A stretch of 64,000 nt of DNA from JACMLC01 sp963720235 (GTDB taxonomy: Bacteria > Acidobacteriota > Blastocatellia > Pyrinomonadales > Pyrinomonadaceae): positions 2,294,001 through 2,358,000 of the forward strand of contig OY970389.1 in the NCBI GenBank assembly GCA_963720235.1, read 5' to 3'. Made by a program: the position numbers and the translations under genes. Positions within the stretch are counted from its first letter, which is position 1, and every line of letters begins with the position of its first letter. This document shows positions 1 to 9,360 of the stretch, in pieces. The notes under the pieces are model-generated. The model did not search any database. It was not told the origin of the DNA and saw nothing but the letters and a program-made list of their open reading frames with translations.

Positions 1-1243
1 AGAGCAAGCCGTTGGCGAGCACATCCTGCAATGGGCCAATGGCAGAGTCCGCGCCGTCCTCAAAATTTTCTAAATCAATAAAGGCCGCGACTCCTGCGCC
101 GGTCGAGATGGCAATGCCTGTCGCCTGTGCGCCGTTGTGTGCGCCGCCCTGCTGGCCTGAGCCGACCGGCGTTGAATCAGCGACGGAGAATCCCCAGTGC
201 TCTGCGTCCCAGAGACCGCGCACAAGTGTTTCCAACTCGTCGCGCTTGCGTATGATGCGATAGCGAAGCGGAGCCTGCACGCCGCCTGTCTCTGCCGTCG
301 CGGCATCGGAAAATTCGCGCGTCAGCGATTGAAATTCCAACTCGCGGAAAAGCTTGTAAGCGGCTGCGCGGTCAGGCGGACGAGAGCGTAGCTGTTCGAG
401 GTCAAGCTCTATGTTGACATCCGTGCGGATGGTCGCAAGCTCTCTTGATTGCCGTATGAGGTCTGCGTTATCACGCAAAGATTCGCGGTAGGTTTTGTGT
501 GTGACCTTTTCCCAGTTCTTGAGCGCGTTCTCGATTGAGCCGAACTCTTTGATGATTTTGAGCGCGCCTTTCTCGCCGATGCCGGGCGCGCCGGGAATGT
601 TATCCACAGCGTCTCCCATCAAGCCGAGCAGGTCAATAATCTGCGTGGGCGGCACACCAAATTTATTTTCTACCCAAGCCTCGTCGCACCACTCGACGGG
701 CGGCACAGGAACTTTGCGCTTCACGTTCTGCGAGTTCTGCCGCATGCAGGTGACAAGCGGGTCGCGCACGAGTTGGCACATGTCTTTGTCGTTGGAGACG
801 ATGACGGCTTGCAGGCCGCGCTCCGCAGCTTTTAAAGCGAGTGTGCCGATGACATCGTCGGCCTCGAAGCCGGGCGAATTCAAAATCGGAAGGTTGTAAG
901 CCTCGCAGACGCGGACGATGTATGGCAGTTGCGATTGCAAATCATCCGGCATCACTGCGCGATGCGCTTTGTATTCCGTAAAGGTCTCATGGCGGAAAGT
1001 CTTTTCGCCAGACTCGAAGACGGCTGCGATGTAATGCGGCTTCTCGTCTGCGAGGAGTTTGCGAAGCATGCTGGTGAAGATGAAGACGGCCTGCGTGATT
1101 TGTCCCTGACTGTTTGCTAAAGGTTCTTGCCGCCCGCTCATCGGCGCGAAAAAGGCGCGGAAGATGTGCGACATAGAGTCTATCAGGAAGACGCGCTCTG
1201 GCGGCGCGTCCGCGGCGGTTGATGATTTACGTGGCATTGTCAT
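1..1243 (-). CDS. polA: DNA polymerase I, N-terminal part (runs off the left edge)
   Basis: The minus strand is open from an ATG at 1243 to the window edge, about 414 codons. The translation begins MTMPRKSSTAADAPPERVFL and matches the 5'-3' exonuclease domain of DNA polymerase I: IDSMSHIFRAFF near the start, the acidic cluster SPGFEADDVIGTLA, VSNDKDMCQL, and the helix-3-turn-helix GDAVDNIPGAPGIGEKGA. From about residue 310 the sequence enters the region of the 3'-5' exonuclease fold. The polymerase domain must lie outside the window. A second in-frame ATG at 1237 is an alternative start. The enzyme removes RNA primers and fills gaps in replication and repair. A free-standing exonuclease is less likely because the frame continues past the length of such proteins. 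Confidence 0.93.
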   Translation of the reverse strand, partial: MTMPRKSSTAADAPPERVFLIDSMSHIFRAFFAPMSGRQEPLANSQGQITQAVFIFTSMLRKLLADEKPHYIAAVFESGEKTFRHETFTEYKAHRAVMPDDLQSQLPYIVRVCEAYNLPILNSPGFEADDVIGTLALKAAERGLQAVIVSNDKDMCQLVRDPLVTCMRQNSQNVKRKVPVPPVEWCDEAWVENKFGVPPTQIIDLLGLMGDAVDNIPGAPGIGEKGALKIIKEFGSIENALKNWEKVTHKTYRESLRDNADLIRQSRELATIRTDVNIELDLEQLRSRPPDRAAAYKLFRELEFQSLTREFSDAATAETGGVQAPLRYRIIRKRDELETLVRGLWDAEHWGFSVADSTPVGSGQQGGAHNGAQATGIAISTGAGVAAFIDLENFEDGADSAIGPLQDVLANGLL

Positions 1244-1829
1244 TCGATGATAGTGGCTGGCCTTTCCGAGTGTCAACAAACGAGCGCAGAAGTCTTTGCC
1301 TACCACTGATTTACCCCTGTCAGAACTATTTCAGAGTTTTGTCTGAACTTGCGCAGGACTTTCCATGCGCCGACGCGCGATGATGCGCAGCATGTTGAGC
1401 AGGAAAACAAACACAGCAAGCGAAACGTTGCGAGCGGCAGTCGTGAGCGGATGCTGCTTTAACTTTTCGCACTCGATGTGGACGGAAGTATCGGGGCTGT
1501 GCATTGACGAGGGAAGCCTGAAAGGTGTGTCGGCGCACGCCCCGCGCACGCACACAGACAGGCAGACCGGGGCGCGTTTCAGGATTTTGAAAGCGGCGGG
1601 ATGTCCTGCGGTTAAGGCGCGCGGATGCTTTATGGCGTCTCCTCTTAAAGCTCCGGCTTTGACCAATCCCGAAAGTCCTGGAACGCGCTCTTGCCATAGC
1701 TTTCATGAAACGCGACTTGAAACCTGGCGCAAACATAAATGAGCAAGCAGGGACTTGCTTCCGCTTTGGGATTCCCCTTTCGGACAGTCCTTAAATTCCC
1801 AGAGTCGCCCAGAATTGAAGGAGGAACGA
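1244..1829. other. Intergenic region between polA and a secreted FG-GAP protein gene
   Basis: About 590 bases lie between two divergently transcribed genes, so promoters for both should be here. I could not pick out a convincing -35/-10 pair. Open frames of 110-136 codons exist on both strands between 1326 and 1742, but they overlap each other, resemble no family I know and carry low-complexity stretches. I do not call them genes. Confidence 0.5.
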
Positions 1830-4418
1830 ATGAACGTGAAGAAGCTTTTAACCATTATCATCGGACTCGGCCTTGTGATAGTCGGATTGTCCCCTCTGGC
1901 CCAGACCAGTCATGCAGTGCGCAATCAATCCGACAAGGAACAAGCCTCACCTTTGTCACAGACGCAACAGCCTGAAAGCGTCACACAGGTTTTTCGCCAG
2001 CGCGTCGGCTTGGGCCAGCAGGAGGCGCAGGAGCCTACTGTTGTTCCCGTCATACGCGGCACAGCCGAAGGGCATCTGGTTCAACTGAAAGACACGACAA
2101 CGCCTCCGCCCGAACCCGCGAAAGACATTATCGCCAGAACCAAAAAGCCGAAGACGCCATACACTCCGCCGCAAGGCCCTGCCGCGCCGGAAGGCTTGAA
2201 CATGTTTCAAGAGCCGATGCCGCCTCCGGGCAAAGGCGTCAATCAGAGCAGCGCGGATGCTCAAGAGAGCACTGAGCGGAATGCAAACGACATCAAGTTT
2301 CAGATAATTCATGACATGAGCGAATCCGGCGACGGCATTCCTTACAACCAACGCTCTTCGGGCGCGCACGAGCCGAGCGTCTCCAACGGCGACAATAAAG
2401 TTTTCTACACGGCCAACTGGTATGCCGCACGTTCGATGGACGCCGGACAGAATTTTACATACATCAATCCGTACAACGCCTTTCCGAATCCCGGCGGCGG
2501 TTTCTGCTGTGACCAGTTGACAGAGTATGCGCCCGCGCAAGACATGATGATCTGGGCGTTGCAGTACGTAGACACAGGGACGACAGGCACGCTCCGCATC
2601 GCGCGCTCCGTCGGCAACCAGTTCGGGCAGAACATCTGGAAATATTACGACTTCAGGCCGCAGATGTTCGGCTTCCCGAATCAACGATGGTTCGACTTTC
2701 CGAACATGTCTGTCTCTTCCAACTTTCTCTACATCACCTCGAATGTTTTTACGAGCGGCACGGGCGGCACATTTGCAGGCTCTGTAGTCTGGCGCATTCC
2801 TCTGGCGGAGCTTGCGGCTGGTGGCCCATCAGTTAATTTCGCAGGACACGTTGACGCAGTCGAGTTTGCTCCGCGACTAACCGAAGGCGCGTTGACGACT
2901 ATGTACTGGGGAACATGGATTAACACAACGCAGATGCGTATCTACAGGTGGGCGGACGCGGCAGCCAGCGCGGATTTCGTCTTAGCAACTCCCACAGCCT
3001 TTCCATACTTGATTGGCGGACAGGGGCTTGCTCCCATCGGCGATGGAACTAACATGGCTGGCAAAGCGGACAGCAGAATCCTCGCAGGCTATGTTGCCAG
3101 AGGCATCATAGGCTTTATGTTCCACGCTAAACAAAATGGAGCGGCGCGACCTTATCCTTACACCGTCATCGCTCGCTTTACTGAATCAACAAGAGCATTC
3201 AACGCACAGCAGGACATTTTCCACGCCAATTATGCGGTGATGTATCCGTCTGTCGGAGTCAACGCGAGCGGCGATTTAGGCGGGCTTCTGGCGATAGGCG
3301 GCAACGGCACTTTCCCGACGGCAGTCGCATGGATTGTGGATACAGTGTCGCCTACCTTCGTCCCGCTCAATTCAGTCTTTGCGACTCCGCTTCTTCCGGC
3401 TGGCGTCGGCACAGGCCCCCCTGATAATCGCTGGGGAGACTATTTCTCAGTGCATCGCCAGAAGAGCAGGCGAAACTCCTGGGTCGGCAGCACCTTCTAT
3501 AACGTCATGTCTGCGGCGACAGGATTGATTCTGACTTCGCCCAGATATATCTGGTTTGGGCGCGCGCGCGACCTTGAGTTCGAGAGTGTCGACTTTGACG
3601 GGCAAGGCACATCCGACCCGGCAGTTTTTCGTCCGTCGCAAGGCACCTGGTATTACCTGACGCAGACGAGCGGCGGCCAGACCATCGCGCGGCAGTTTGG
3701 CACGAACGGCGACAAGCCTGTGCCTGCTGATTTCGACGGCGACCTCAAGACAGACATCACAGTCTTTCGTCCCTCAAACGGCAGTTGGTATTCCTTGCAA
3801 AGCTCAAACGGCGCGTTTGCAGGATTACAGTTTGGAGCGAACGGCGACCTGCCAGTGCCTGGAGATTTTGACGGCGATGGCATGTCTGACGTGTGCGTCT
3901 GGCGTCCATCGAACGGTGGCTGGTATGCCATTCTAAGTTCCAATGGCTCATTCACCGCGCGAGCTTTCGGCACGAACGGAGACGTTCCTCTGATTGCAGA
4001 TTTTGAGGGCGATGGCAGGTCTGACCTTGCAGTCTTTCGTCCATCGAACGGGACCTGGTACTGGATTCTCAGCTCGAACGGAGCATTCAGTGGAAGACAG
4101 TTCGGCACGAACGGAGACAAACCGGTCGCAGCGGATTTCGATGCCGATGGCAAGACGGACATAGCAGTCTTTCGTCCATCAAACGGCACATGGTATCTGC
4201 TGCAAAGCTCTAACGGCGCATTCGTCGCGCGGCAGTGGGGAACAAATGGCGACAGACCTGTGGCAGCCGATTATGAAGGCGATTTCAAAGCAGACTTCGG
4301 CGTCTGGCGTCCGAGCAATGGAACTTACTATGTGATTCAAAGCTCGAACGGCGCGCTCGCTTCAAGACAATTCGGGACGAACGGCGACATTCCGATTCAA
4401 GCTGCATACGTTCCGTAA
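1830..4418 (+). CDS. Secreted protein with C-terminal FG-GAP-like repeats
   Basis: The start is set at the ATG of MNVKKLLTIIIGLGLVIVG, which is preceded by GGAGGAACGA and opens a signal peptide. The upstream in-frame ATG at 1755 would put the signal sequence inside the protein. The protein is 862 residues. After the signal peptide comes a Pro-rich, low-complexity stretch (to about residue 140), then about 400 residues I cannot assign, which look like an exported sialidase- or exo-alpha-type beta-propeller. The last roughly 270 residues are six or seven repeats built on DFDGDGKTDIAVFRPSNGTW, the calcium-binding FG-GAP/VCBS-like blades. Four other genes here carry the same module (4513, 11700, 14053, 19318). 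Likely a secreted or surface protein; substrate unknown. Confidence 0.85.
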   Translation: MNVKKLLTIIIGLGLVIVGLSPLAQTSHAVRNQSDKEQASPLSQTQQPESVTQVFRQRVGLGQQEAQEPTVVPVIRGTAEGHLVQLKDTTTPPPEPAKDIIARTKKPKTPYTPPQGPAAPEGLNMFQEPMPPPGKGVNQSSADAQESTERNANDIKFQIIHDMSESGDGIPYNQRSSGAHEPSVSNGDNKVFYTANWYAARSMDAGQNFTYINPYNAFPNPGGGFCCDQLTEYAPAQDMMIWALQYVDTGTTGTLRIARSVGNQFGQNIWKYYDFRPQMFGFPNQRWFDFPNMSVSSNFLYITSNVFTSGTGGTFAGSVVWRIPLAELAAGGPSVNFAGHVDAVEFAPRLTEGALTTMYWGTWINTTQMRIYRWADAAASADFVLATPTAFPYLIGGQGLAPIGDGTNMAGKADSRILAGYVARGIIGFMFHAKQNGAARPYPYTVIARFTESTRAFNAQQDIFHANYAVMYPSVGVNASGDLGGLLAIGGNGTFPTAVAWIVDTVSPTFVPLNSVFATPLLPAGVGTGPPDNRWGDYFSVHRQKSRRNSWVGSTFYNVMSAATGLILTSPRYIWFGRARDLEFESVDFDGQGTSDPAVFRPSQGTWYYLTQTSGGQTIARQFGTNGDKPVPADFDGDLKTDITVFRPSNGSWYSLQSSNGAFAGLQFGANGDLPVPGDFDGDGMSDVCVWRPSNGGWYAILSSNGSFTARAFGTNGDVPLIADFEGDGRSDLAVFRPSNGTWYWILSSNGAFSGRQFGTNGDKPVAADFDADGKTDIAVFRPSNGTWYLLQSSNGAFVARQWGTNGDRPVAADYEGDFKADFGVWRPSNGTYYVIQSSNGALASRQFGTNGDIPIQAAYVP

Positions 4419-4431
4419 GACGTAAAGAAGC

Positions 4432-4506
4432 TTTCCCGCAAAGGCGCAAAGGCGCAAAGAAAAGACAGGGTGCTTTTCTTTGCGCCTTTGCGCCTTTGCA
4501 GGAAAC
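4432..4506. repeat. Palindromic intergenic repeat, copy 1
   Basis: The left arm TTCCCGCAAAGGCGCAAAG is mirrored by CTTTGCGCCTTTGCAGGAA around a short loop. It lies between the converging genes ending at 4418 and 4513, where the hairpin could also act as a transcription terminator. Seven related copies occur at 7174, 13728, 19070, 26382, 27061, 37651 and 48772. Confidence 0.85.
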
Positions 4507-4512
4507 TTGGTT

Positions 4513-7020
4513 TTACGGCACGAAAGCGGAAGGCACAGGCACATCCGTCTCGTTCCCAAACTGCTGTGCAGAGAATGCTCCGTTCGAGCTATTCATGAGA
4601 TACCAGACGCCGTTTGACGGACGAAAGACGCAGATGTCTGCTTTGCCATCGCCGTCATAATCGCCTGCGGACGGGATGTCTCCGCTCGCGCCGAATTGAT
4701 GCGAAACGAGAGAGTTGTTTGAGCTTTGCCAGATGTGCCACGCGCTGTCTGTTGTGCGGAAGACAGCGACATCCGTTCTGTTGTCGCCGTCATAGTCGCC
4801 CGTCACAGGTCTGTCAGAACTGATGCCGAACTGTTGCGCGAAGAAAGAATTGTCCGTGCTGCGCACGACATACCACGAACCGTTTGACGGACGAAAGACT
4901 GCTATGTCCGCTTTGCCGTCCGCGTCGAAATCTCCTGACAGCGGTTTATCGCCGAGTGCGCCGAACTGCTGGCTGCGCAGAGTCCCGCTCAGACTTTGGA
5001 GTATGAACCATGCTCCGTCTGCTGGCCTGAAGACCGTCAAATCCGACTTGCCATCGCCGTCGAAATCTCCCGCCAGTGGAATATCGCTGCTGATGCCAAA
5101 CTGTCTTGCGACATAATTATTGTCCGAGCTTCGCAGGATGTGCCACGTGGCTGTCCCGGCTCTCCAGACTGCTACATCAGCTTTGCCGTCGCCGTCATAA
5201 TCACCTGGCACAAGCCTGTCCGTGCTGATGCCGAACTGGTGCGCTCTGAAAGTATTGTTGGAGCTGAGCAGTAGATACCAGCTTCCCTCCTGTGGACGAA
5301 AGACTGCGATGTCGGTTTTGCCGTCGCCGTCAAAATCAAAACGCGTCCTGCCGTTTGAAGCAGACTGCACGATGTTCAGAGTGCGCGCGCCAATCAAGAC
5401 TCTGCCCGTGCGCGTCGCGCCAGTCTGGTTGGGTTGCACTGTGAGACTGACATTCCCGTCGCCCTGCCCTGTGCCGGAATCAATCGTAATCCAGTTATCA
5501 GTCGTCGTTGAAAACCATGTGCACAAATTAGCGGCAGTGACATTCACACCGACTATGCCGCCGCTGCCTGAGACCTGCATGGTCTCCTGTGCGAGAGCGA
5601 AAGGACAGCCGGACGCTTGTTGGATATTAAACTGGCGACCTGCGATGACGGTTCTCAAAGTGCGCGGGCCTTCCATGTTCGGAGCGACAGCAAAGGTGAC
5701 ATTGGACGGGCCTGTTCCAGTCGTGCCGCTTGTGAAGGTGACGAACTCAGAGTTGCTGACAGCAGTCCAGTCGCAGCTTGGGAAAGAACTATTTAAGGTG
5801 ACAGAGCCGTTTCCGCCTGTGTGCGGAAATGCCTGCACGCTATTCGAGAGACTAAAATTGCAGATGGTGGTCGAAGTAAAAACAGTCAATCCCCAACCGC
5901 CGCCGATGCTGCCTAAATTGCCAGTCTCGTCGTCGAACGCATACAAACTCCAAGTGCCGTTCGGGGGTGTCCCGTTAAAGTCTGAGAGATTTTGATAGAC
6001 GACTCCGCCCGCAGGAGCCGGAGCGGGAAAGACATCGCCGGCTCCGACATTCGTCGGCTTGTATGCCCCGGACACGAGCGCTCCATCATCCGGCAGAGGA
6101 GTTGACGCCTCGCTATCAAAAGTCAAAGTGAGATTATTGACAGGCGTTGCGCCTCCGACATCAGACATCAAGACTATGCTTCGACCGTTTGGCGCGACGA
6201 GCAAGAGGTCTATATCATCCGGCCCTGTGTGACTGATATTTAGCAGCGTCAGACTGAGGCCACTGACCACGCCCGGAAAGTCGCTAATCTGTATGCTCGA
6301 TGGATAGAGAGAAGATGGTGACACATCATTAAAGCTAATCACGTTCCCGTTGCCCGGCACGATTCTAACATCAGCTACGGCAGATGAGGCGCGTGCGCCG
6401 GTGGTGACAACCGTGCGCGCCGTTACCGAACGCAAGCCAATCGGAGGATTGGTCCAGACAATGCTATACGGCTCAGTCGTATCTACTCCAATCAGATTCG
6501 TATTGTCATAAAACTCCACGCGCGCCACAGTGTATTGAGTCAGCGAGCGCGTCGCACTCAAAGTAATGGGCGTGAGTTGACTCAAGACCGCGCCGTGCGC
6601 CGGGTTGAGCAAGGTCGGCCCCGGAATCGGCAAAGGATAAAGCGAGCCGGGAAAGACTGTCGTGATATTCACACCGGGCGATGTAGTCGTACTGCCCTGC
6701 GTCTCTATCACCTGCGCTGTCAGCGTGAAGGTTGAGACGTATGGATTATTCCAGACGATGAAATACGGCGCGGAAGTGTCTGTGCCAATCAGATCATCGT
6801 TGGCATAAAAATCTACCCTCTGCACATTGCCGCTGGTCACATTTGCGCTCACGAAAATATTTGTCGGGACATTTATGACAGCATTGTTGGCAGGATAAGT
6901 AATAGTGACGGCGGCGATGGAATCCGATGAGCCTTCTGTGACCTGCGTCGAAGCCGGACGTGTGCTGATAATCAAAGCCGGAACAAAGAGCAAGAGAACG
7001 GCGGCAAGATATTTAGCCAT
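4513..7020 (-). CDS. Secreted modular protein: Ig-like, P-domain, BACON-like, FG-GAP repeats
   Basis: The start at 7020 (MAKYLAAVLLLFVPALIIST) gives a clean signal peptide; the longer frame to 7101 puts 27 extra residues before it. The protein is about 835 residues. Visible modules in order: two Ig-like domains (about 30-220, each with a VDFYANDDLIGTDT-type strand), a proprotein-convertase P-like domain (about 230-390, with SHTGPDDIDLLLVAPNG and VLMSDVGG), two BACON-like domains (about 395-570, with the CDWTAVS and CTWFSTTTDNWI tryptophan motifs), and FG-GAP-like repeats to the end. No protease catalytic domain accompanies the P-domain. Probably an exported adhesin or carbohydrate-binding protein. 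It converges with the gene at 1830. Confidence 0.85.
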   Translation of the reverse strand: MAKYLAAVLLLFVPALIISTRPASTQVTEGSSDSIAAVTITYPANNAVINVPTNIFVSANVTSGNVQRVDFYANDDLIGTDTSAPYFIVWNNPYVSTFTLTAQVIETQGSTTTSPGVNITTVFPGSLYPLPIPGPTLLNPAHGAVLSQLTPITLSATRSLTQYTVARVEFYDNTNLIGVDTTEPYSIVWTNPPIGLRSVTARTVVTTGARASSAVADVRIVPGNGNVISFNDVSPSSLYPSSIQISDFPGVVSGLSLTLLNISHTGPDDIDLLLVAPNGRSIVLMSDVGGATPVNNLTLTFDSEASTPLPDDGALVSGAYKPTNVGAGDVFPAPAPAGGVVYQNLSDFNGTPPNGTWSLYAFDDETGNLGSIGGGWGLTVFTSTTICNFSLSNSVQAFPHTGGNGSVTLNSSFPSCDWTAVSNSEFVTFTSGTTGTGPSNVTFAVAPNMEGPRTLRTVIAGRQFNIQQASGCPFALAQETMQVSGSGGIVGVNVTAANLCTWFSTTTDNWITIDSGTGQGDGNVSLTVQPNQTGATRTGRVLIGARTLNIVQSASNGRTRFDFDGDGKTDIAVFRPQEGSWYLLLSSNNTFRAHQFGISTDRLVPGDYDGDGKADVAVWRAGTATWHILRSSDNNYVARQFGISSDIPLAGDFDGDGKSDLTVFRPADGAWFILQSLSGTLRSQQFGALGDKPLSGDFDADGKADIAVFRPSNGSWYVVRSTDNSFFAQQFGISSDRPVTGDYDGDNRTDVAVFRTTDSAWHIWQSSNNSLVSHQFGASGDIPSAGDYDGDGKADICVFRPSNGVWYLMNSSNGAFSAQQFGNETDVPVPSAFVP

Positions 7021-7096
7021 AAAGCGCACCTGTATTGTGTCAAGGAAACTGGGCCTGAAGATATGGGGGATAAGAATCGCTAGCTGGGTGACACGA

Positions 7097-7124
7097 ATCA
7101 TAAACCAAAAAAGTTAATTGTCAA
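7097..7124 (-). promoter_or_regulatory. Sigma70-like promoter for the 4513-7020 gene
   Basis: On the minus strand TTGACA (7124-7119) and TATGAT (7102-7097) are separated by 16 bases. Transcription would begin near 7090, about 70 bases before the ATG at 7020. The -35 hexamer is a perfect consensus and the -10 has one mismatch. A second TTGACA at 7134-7139 points the other way, toward lpxC, with a TAAAAT at 7155-7160. Confidence 0.55.
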
Positions 7125-7173
7125 CGGTTTGTTTTGACAGATAAGGGTTCAATTTAAAATAGAAGAAAGCCAG

Positions 7174-7284
7174 TTCCCGCAAAGGCGCAAAGGCGCAAAG
7201 GAAAGACGCGAAGGAAGCATGCAAGATAAAGAGTCATTCAACTCTTTGCGTGCTTTCTTTGCGTCTTTGCGCCTTTGCGCGAAA
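7174..7284. repeat. Palindromic intergenic repeat, copy 2
   Basis: A longer copy of about 110 bases, with TTCCCGCAAAGGCGCAAAGG on the left and CTTTGCGCCTTTGCGCGAA on the right. It includes the inner GATAAAGAGTCATTCAACTC section shared with copies 3, 7 and 8. It sits upstream of lpxC. The rest of the gap (7285-7600) shows nothing I recognise. Confidence 0.85.
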
Positions 7285-7600
7285 CTTGCTTTTTCCGTTT
7301 GTGTTGCGCCGATGCTGCACGCAAACCTAATAAGCGTTGCTCTCAAGCCACAACAATAAACCTTTGCGCTGTAAGATTGAATCCTGTTCGAGCTTAACTT
7401 TCATTCACACTACCAATCTTTTCAGACACTTTTTTCAGCCTCTAACTCTCACATCACAAAGGGATAAGATACCTGCAACATAAATCCTGAAACTACGGAA
7501 AGATTGTCTTGAGCTTTGTCTCCAAACACATTTGGCGTCGCAGGGCATAGTCTTTGCGATATGTTTTTTGACTTATAAGCAACTGATGTTCAGTTGAAAG

Positions 7601-8527
7601 GTGCGGACTCAACTATTGATTAAACAGACAACTCTCGCCACACCCGTGGAAACCAGTGGCATAGGGCTGCACACGGCTGTGCCTGTGCAACTGCGCATCC
7701 TGCCCGCGCCGCCCGACACCGGCTACGTTTTCAAACGCACAGACCTCGGCGGCTTTGAGATTCCTGCCAGCGTGGAGTTCATAGCGCATTGCAGTTACGC
7801 AACCACTTTGATGCGCACGGGAGTGATGCTCTCGACTGTCGAGCACCTGCTCGCGGCCCTGCGCGGTATGCAGGTGGATAATGCTTTCATCGAAGTTGAT
7901 AATCTTGAGTTGCCGATTATGGACGGCTCTGCGGAAGCTTTTATAGAGTTGATTGAGCGCGCAGGAATTGTCCAACAGCCACTCGCGCGCAAAGCCTTAA
8001 TGGTGCGCGAACGAGTCTCTGTGGAACAGGGCGAGAGACGCATCAGTGTCGAGCCTGCCGAAAATTATGAGATTGATTGTGTGATTGATTTCGAGCACCC
8101 GATGATTGGCAGACAAAATTTCTGTTTCGATTTGACTGACGGAGCGTTTGGACGCGAGATTGCAGCGGCGCGCACATTCGGGTTCACGGAAGAGATTGAA
8201 GCACTGCGCAAGGCCAATCTGATTCGCGGCGGCTCTTTAGAGAATGCCATCGTGCTCACGCCCGAAGGCATGCTCAACGACACGACACTGCGCTTTGCAG
8301 ACGAGTTCGTGCGTCACAAGATTCTGGACATCGTCGGCGATTTAGCTCTCCTGGGCATGCCTCTCATGGGCCGCATCAAGGCCGAGCGCAGCGGCCACAT
8401 TCTTCATGCAGCCTTAATGACAAAGTTGCTCCGCACACGCGCCGCGTGGGAAATTGTGGACATGCACAAAAGTGTTGAGAGCAAGAACGGTGAGAAGAAA
8501 GCCCAGAAACTTTCTTATGTCTCGTAA
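7601..8527 (+). CDS. lpxC: UDP-3-O-acyl-N-acetylglucosamine deacetylase
   Basis: The 308-residue product matches LpxC over its full length. LpxC is the zinc enzyme that removes the acetyl group in the committed step of lipid A synthesis. Visible hallmarks are SGIGLHTAVPV near the N-terminus, LSTVEHLLAAL carrying the first zinc His, the NLELPIMDGSAEAFIELI segment, and FVRHKILDIVGDLALLG with the other His and Asp ligands. The start is GTG at 7601; the nearby upstream ATG at 7586 meets a stop after three codons. This gene shows that the organism has an LPS-type outer membrane. The converging gene at 8551 begins only 23 bases after the stop. Confidence 0.95.
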   Translation: MRTQLLIKQTTLATPVETSGIGLHTAVPVQLRILPAPPDTGYVFKRTDLGGFEIPASVEFIAHCSYATTLMRTGVMLSTVEHLLAALRGMQVDNAFIEVDNLELPIMDGSAEAFIELIERAGIVQQPLARKALMVRERVSVEQGERRISVEPAENYEIDCVIDFEHPMIGRQNFCFDLTDGAFGREIAAARTFGFTEEIEALRKANLIRGGSLENAIVLTPEGMLNDTTLRFADEFVRHKILDIVGDLALLGMPLMGRIKAERSGHILHAALMTKLLRTRAAWEIVDMHKSVESKNGEKKAQKLSYVS

Positions 8528-8550
8528 AAATATTTCCGATAAACTCTTTT

Positions 8551-9330
8551 TTATTCAGCCTTCACAAACTCGTACACAATCTGAATGCGCAGCGCGCCGT
8601 TGATGATTTCGGGGCGCATCTCTCTGGCGCGCAGACGCAGCGCGCCGCCCGCCGCTTTAATCTGCACAGTCGGTGAAACCTGCTCTGCTTTAAAAAGCTC
8701 GTAAGGATTGAATCGCTTATCAATCGTGCTCTGCACAAGACTGATGAGCACGCCACTCGCGAGGCGCGGGATGCCATTGAGATGAACTTCTTCGACGCGC
8801 ACGCGGGCCATCAAAGCCTGACGCTCACGATTGTACTCAAGCGTGACGACGGAATTGGCCCACCCGCTAAAGCTCAAACATCCGAGCGCGGCATCATACG
8901 AGCCGGAGAATGCAAGCGGCGCGACAATGCGCCCGTCCTCAAATTTAACCGCAGTCCTGACACCATCCCTCTCTCGCTCAAGCACGATAACGCTTGCACA
9001 TGTCCCGATTTTTGCAGATGAAGCATGTGCTGTAAAAACTTCCTGCGGCTTAACGTCCGCCGCGCTCCGCGTGAGCGAGAGCGGGAACTCTGGCTCTCTC
9101 AACTGTGTGAACATGGCTTCGAGAAAATAGTTAAAGAACTGCTCATTGAGCGTAATGGTCGCCTCCGCCGCAGGCGACTCGCTGACAGTGCGCACGCGGC
9201 CTCCGCCCTGCGATTGCGCATAAGCCGCTTCTGTCAAGCACACTGCGCTAATAAGAAGCAAGCCCAGCGTGCTTTTCAAAACTATATTTAAGAGAGAGCC
9301 TGCAAATTCATTTCTTGAAAATAACTTCAT
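8551..9330 (-). CDS. Secreted or membrane-anchored protein of unknown function
   Basis: The 259-residue product begins with a basic stretch and a hydrophobic segment (IVLKSTLGLLLISAVCLT) followed by AYAQ, a typical signal peptidase I site. The mature part has no motif I can name. Its pattern of alternating hydrophobic residues (VVTLEYNRERQALMARVRVE and similar) suggests a beta-rich lipid- or membrane-associated fold. It lies 30 bases downstream of the sugar-phosphate isomerase gene on the same strand and next to lpxC, so a role in the cell envelope is possible but is only an inference from position. Confidence 0.7.
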   Translation of the reverse strand: MKLFSRNEFAGSLLNIVLKSTLGLLLISAVCLTEAAYAQSQGGGRVRTVSESPAAEATITLNEQFFNYFLEAMFTQLREPEFPLSLTRSAADVKPQEVFTAHASSAKIGTCASVIVLERERDGVRTAVKFEDGRIVAPLAFSGSYDAALGCLSFSGWANSVVTLEYNRERQALMARVRVEEVHLNGIPRLASGVLISLVQSTIDKRFNPYELFKAEQVSPTVQIKAAGGALRLRAREMRPEIINGALRIQIVYEFVKAE

Positions 9331-9360
9331 CCTTCATCCTTCCGCCTTCATCCTTAGCTC

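Noticed and set aside
1326..1742. Overlapping open frames of 111-136 codons on both strands
   Set aside because: Low-complexity GC-rich sequence with long frames by chance; no recognisable protein.
5222..5995. 257-codon plus-strand open frame
   Set aside because: It is the antisense shadow of the secreted modular protein gene at 4513-7020.
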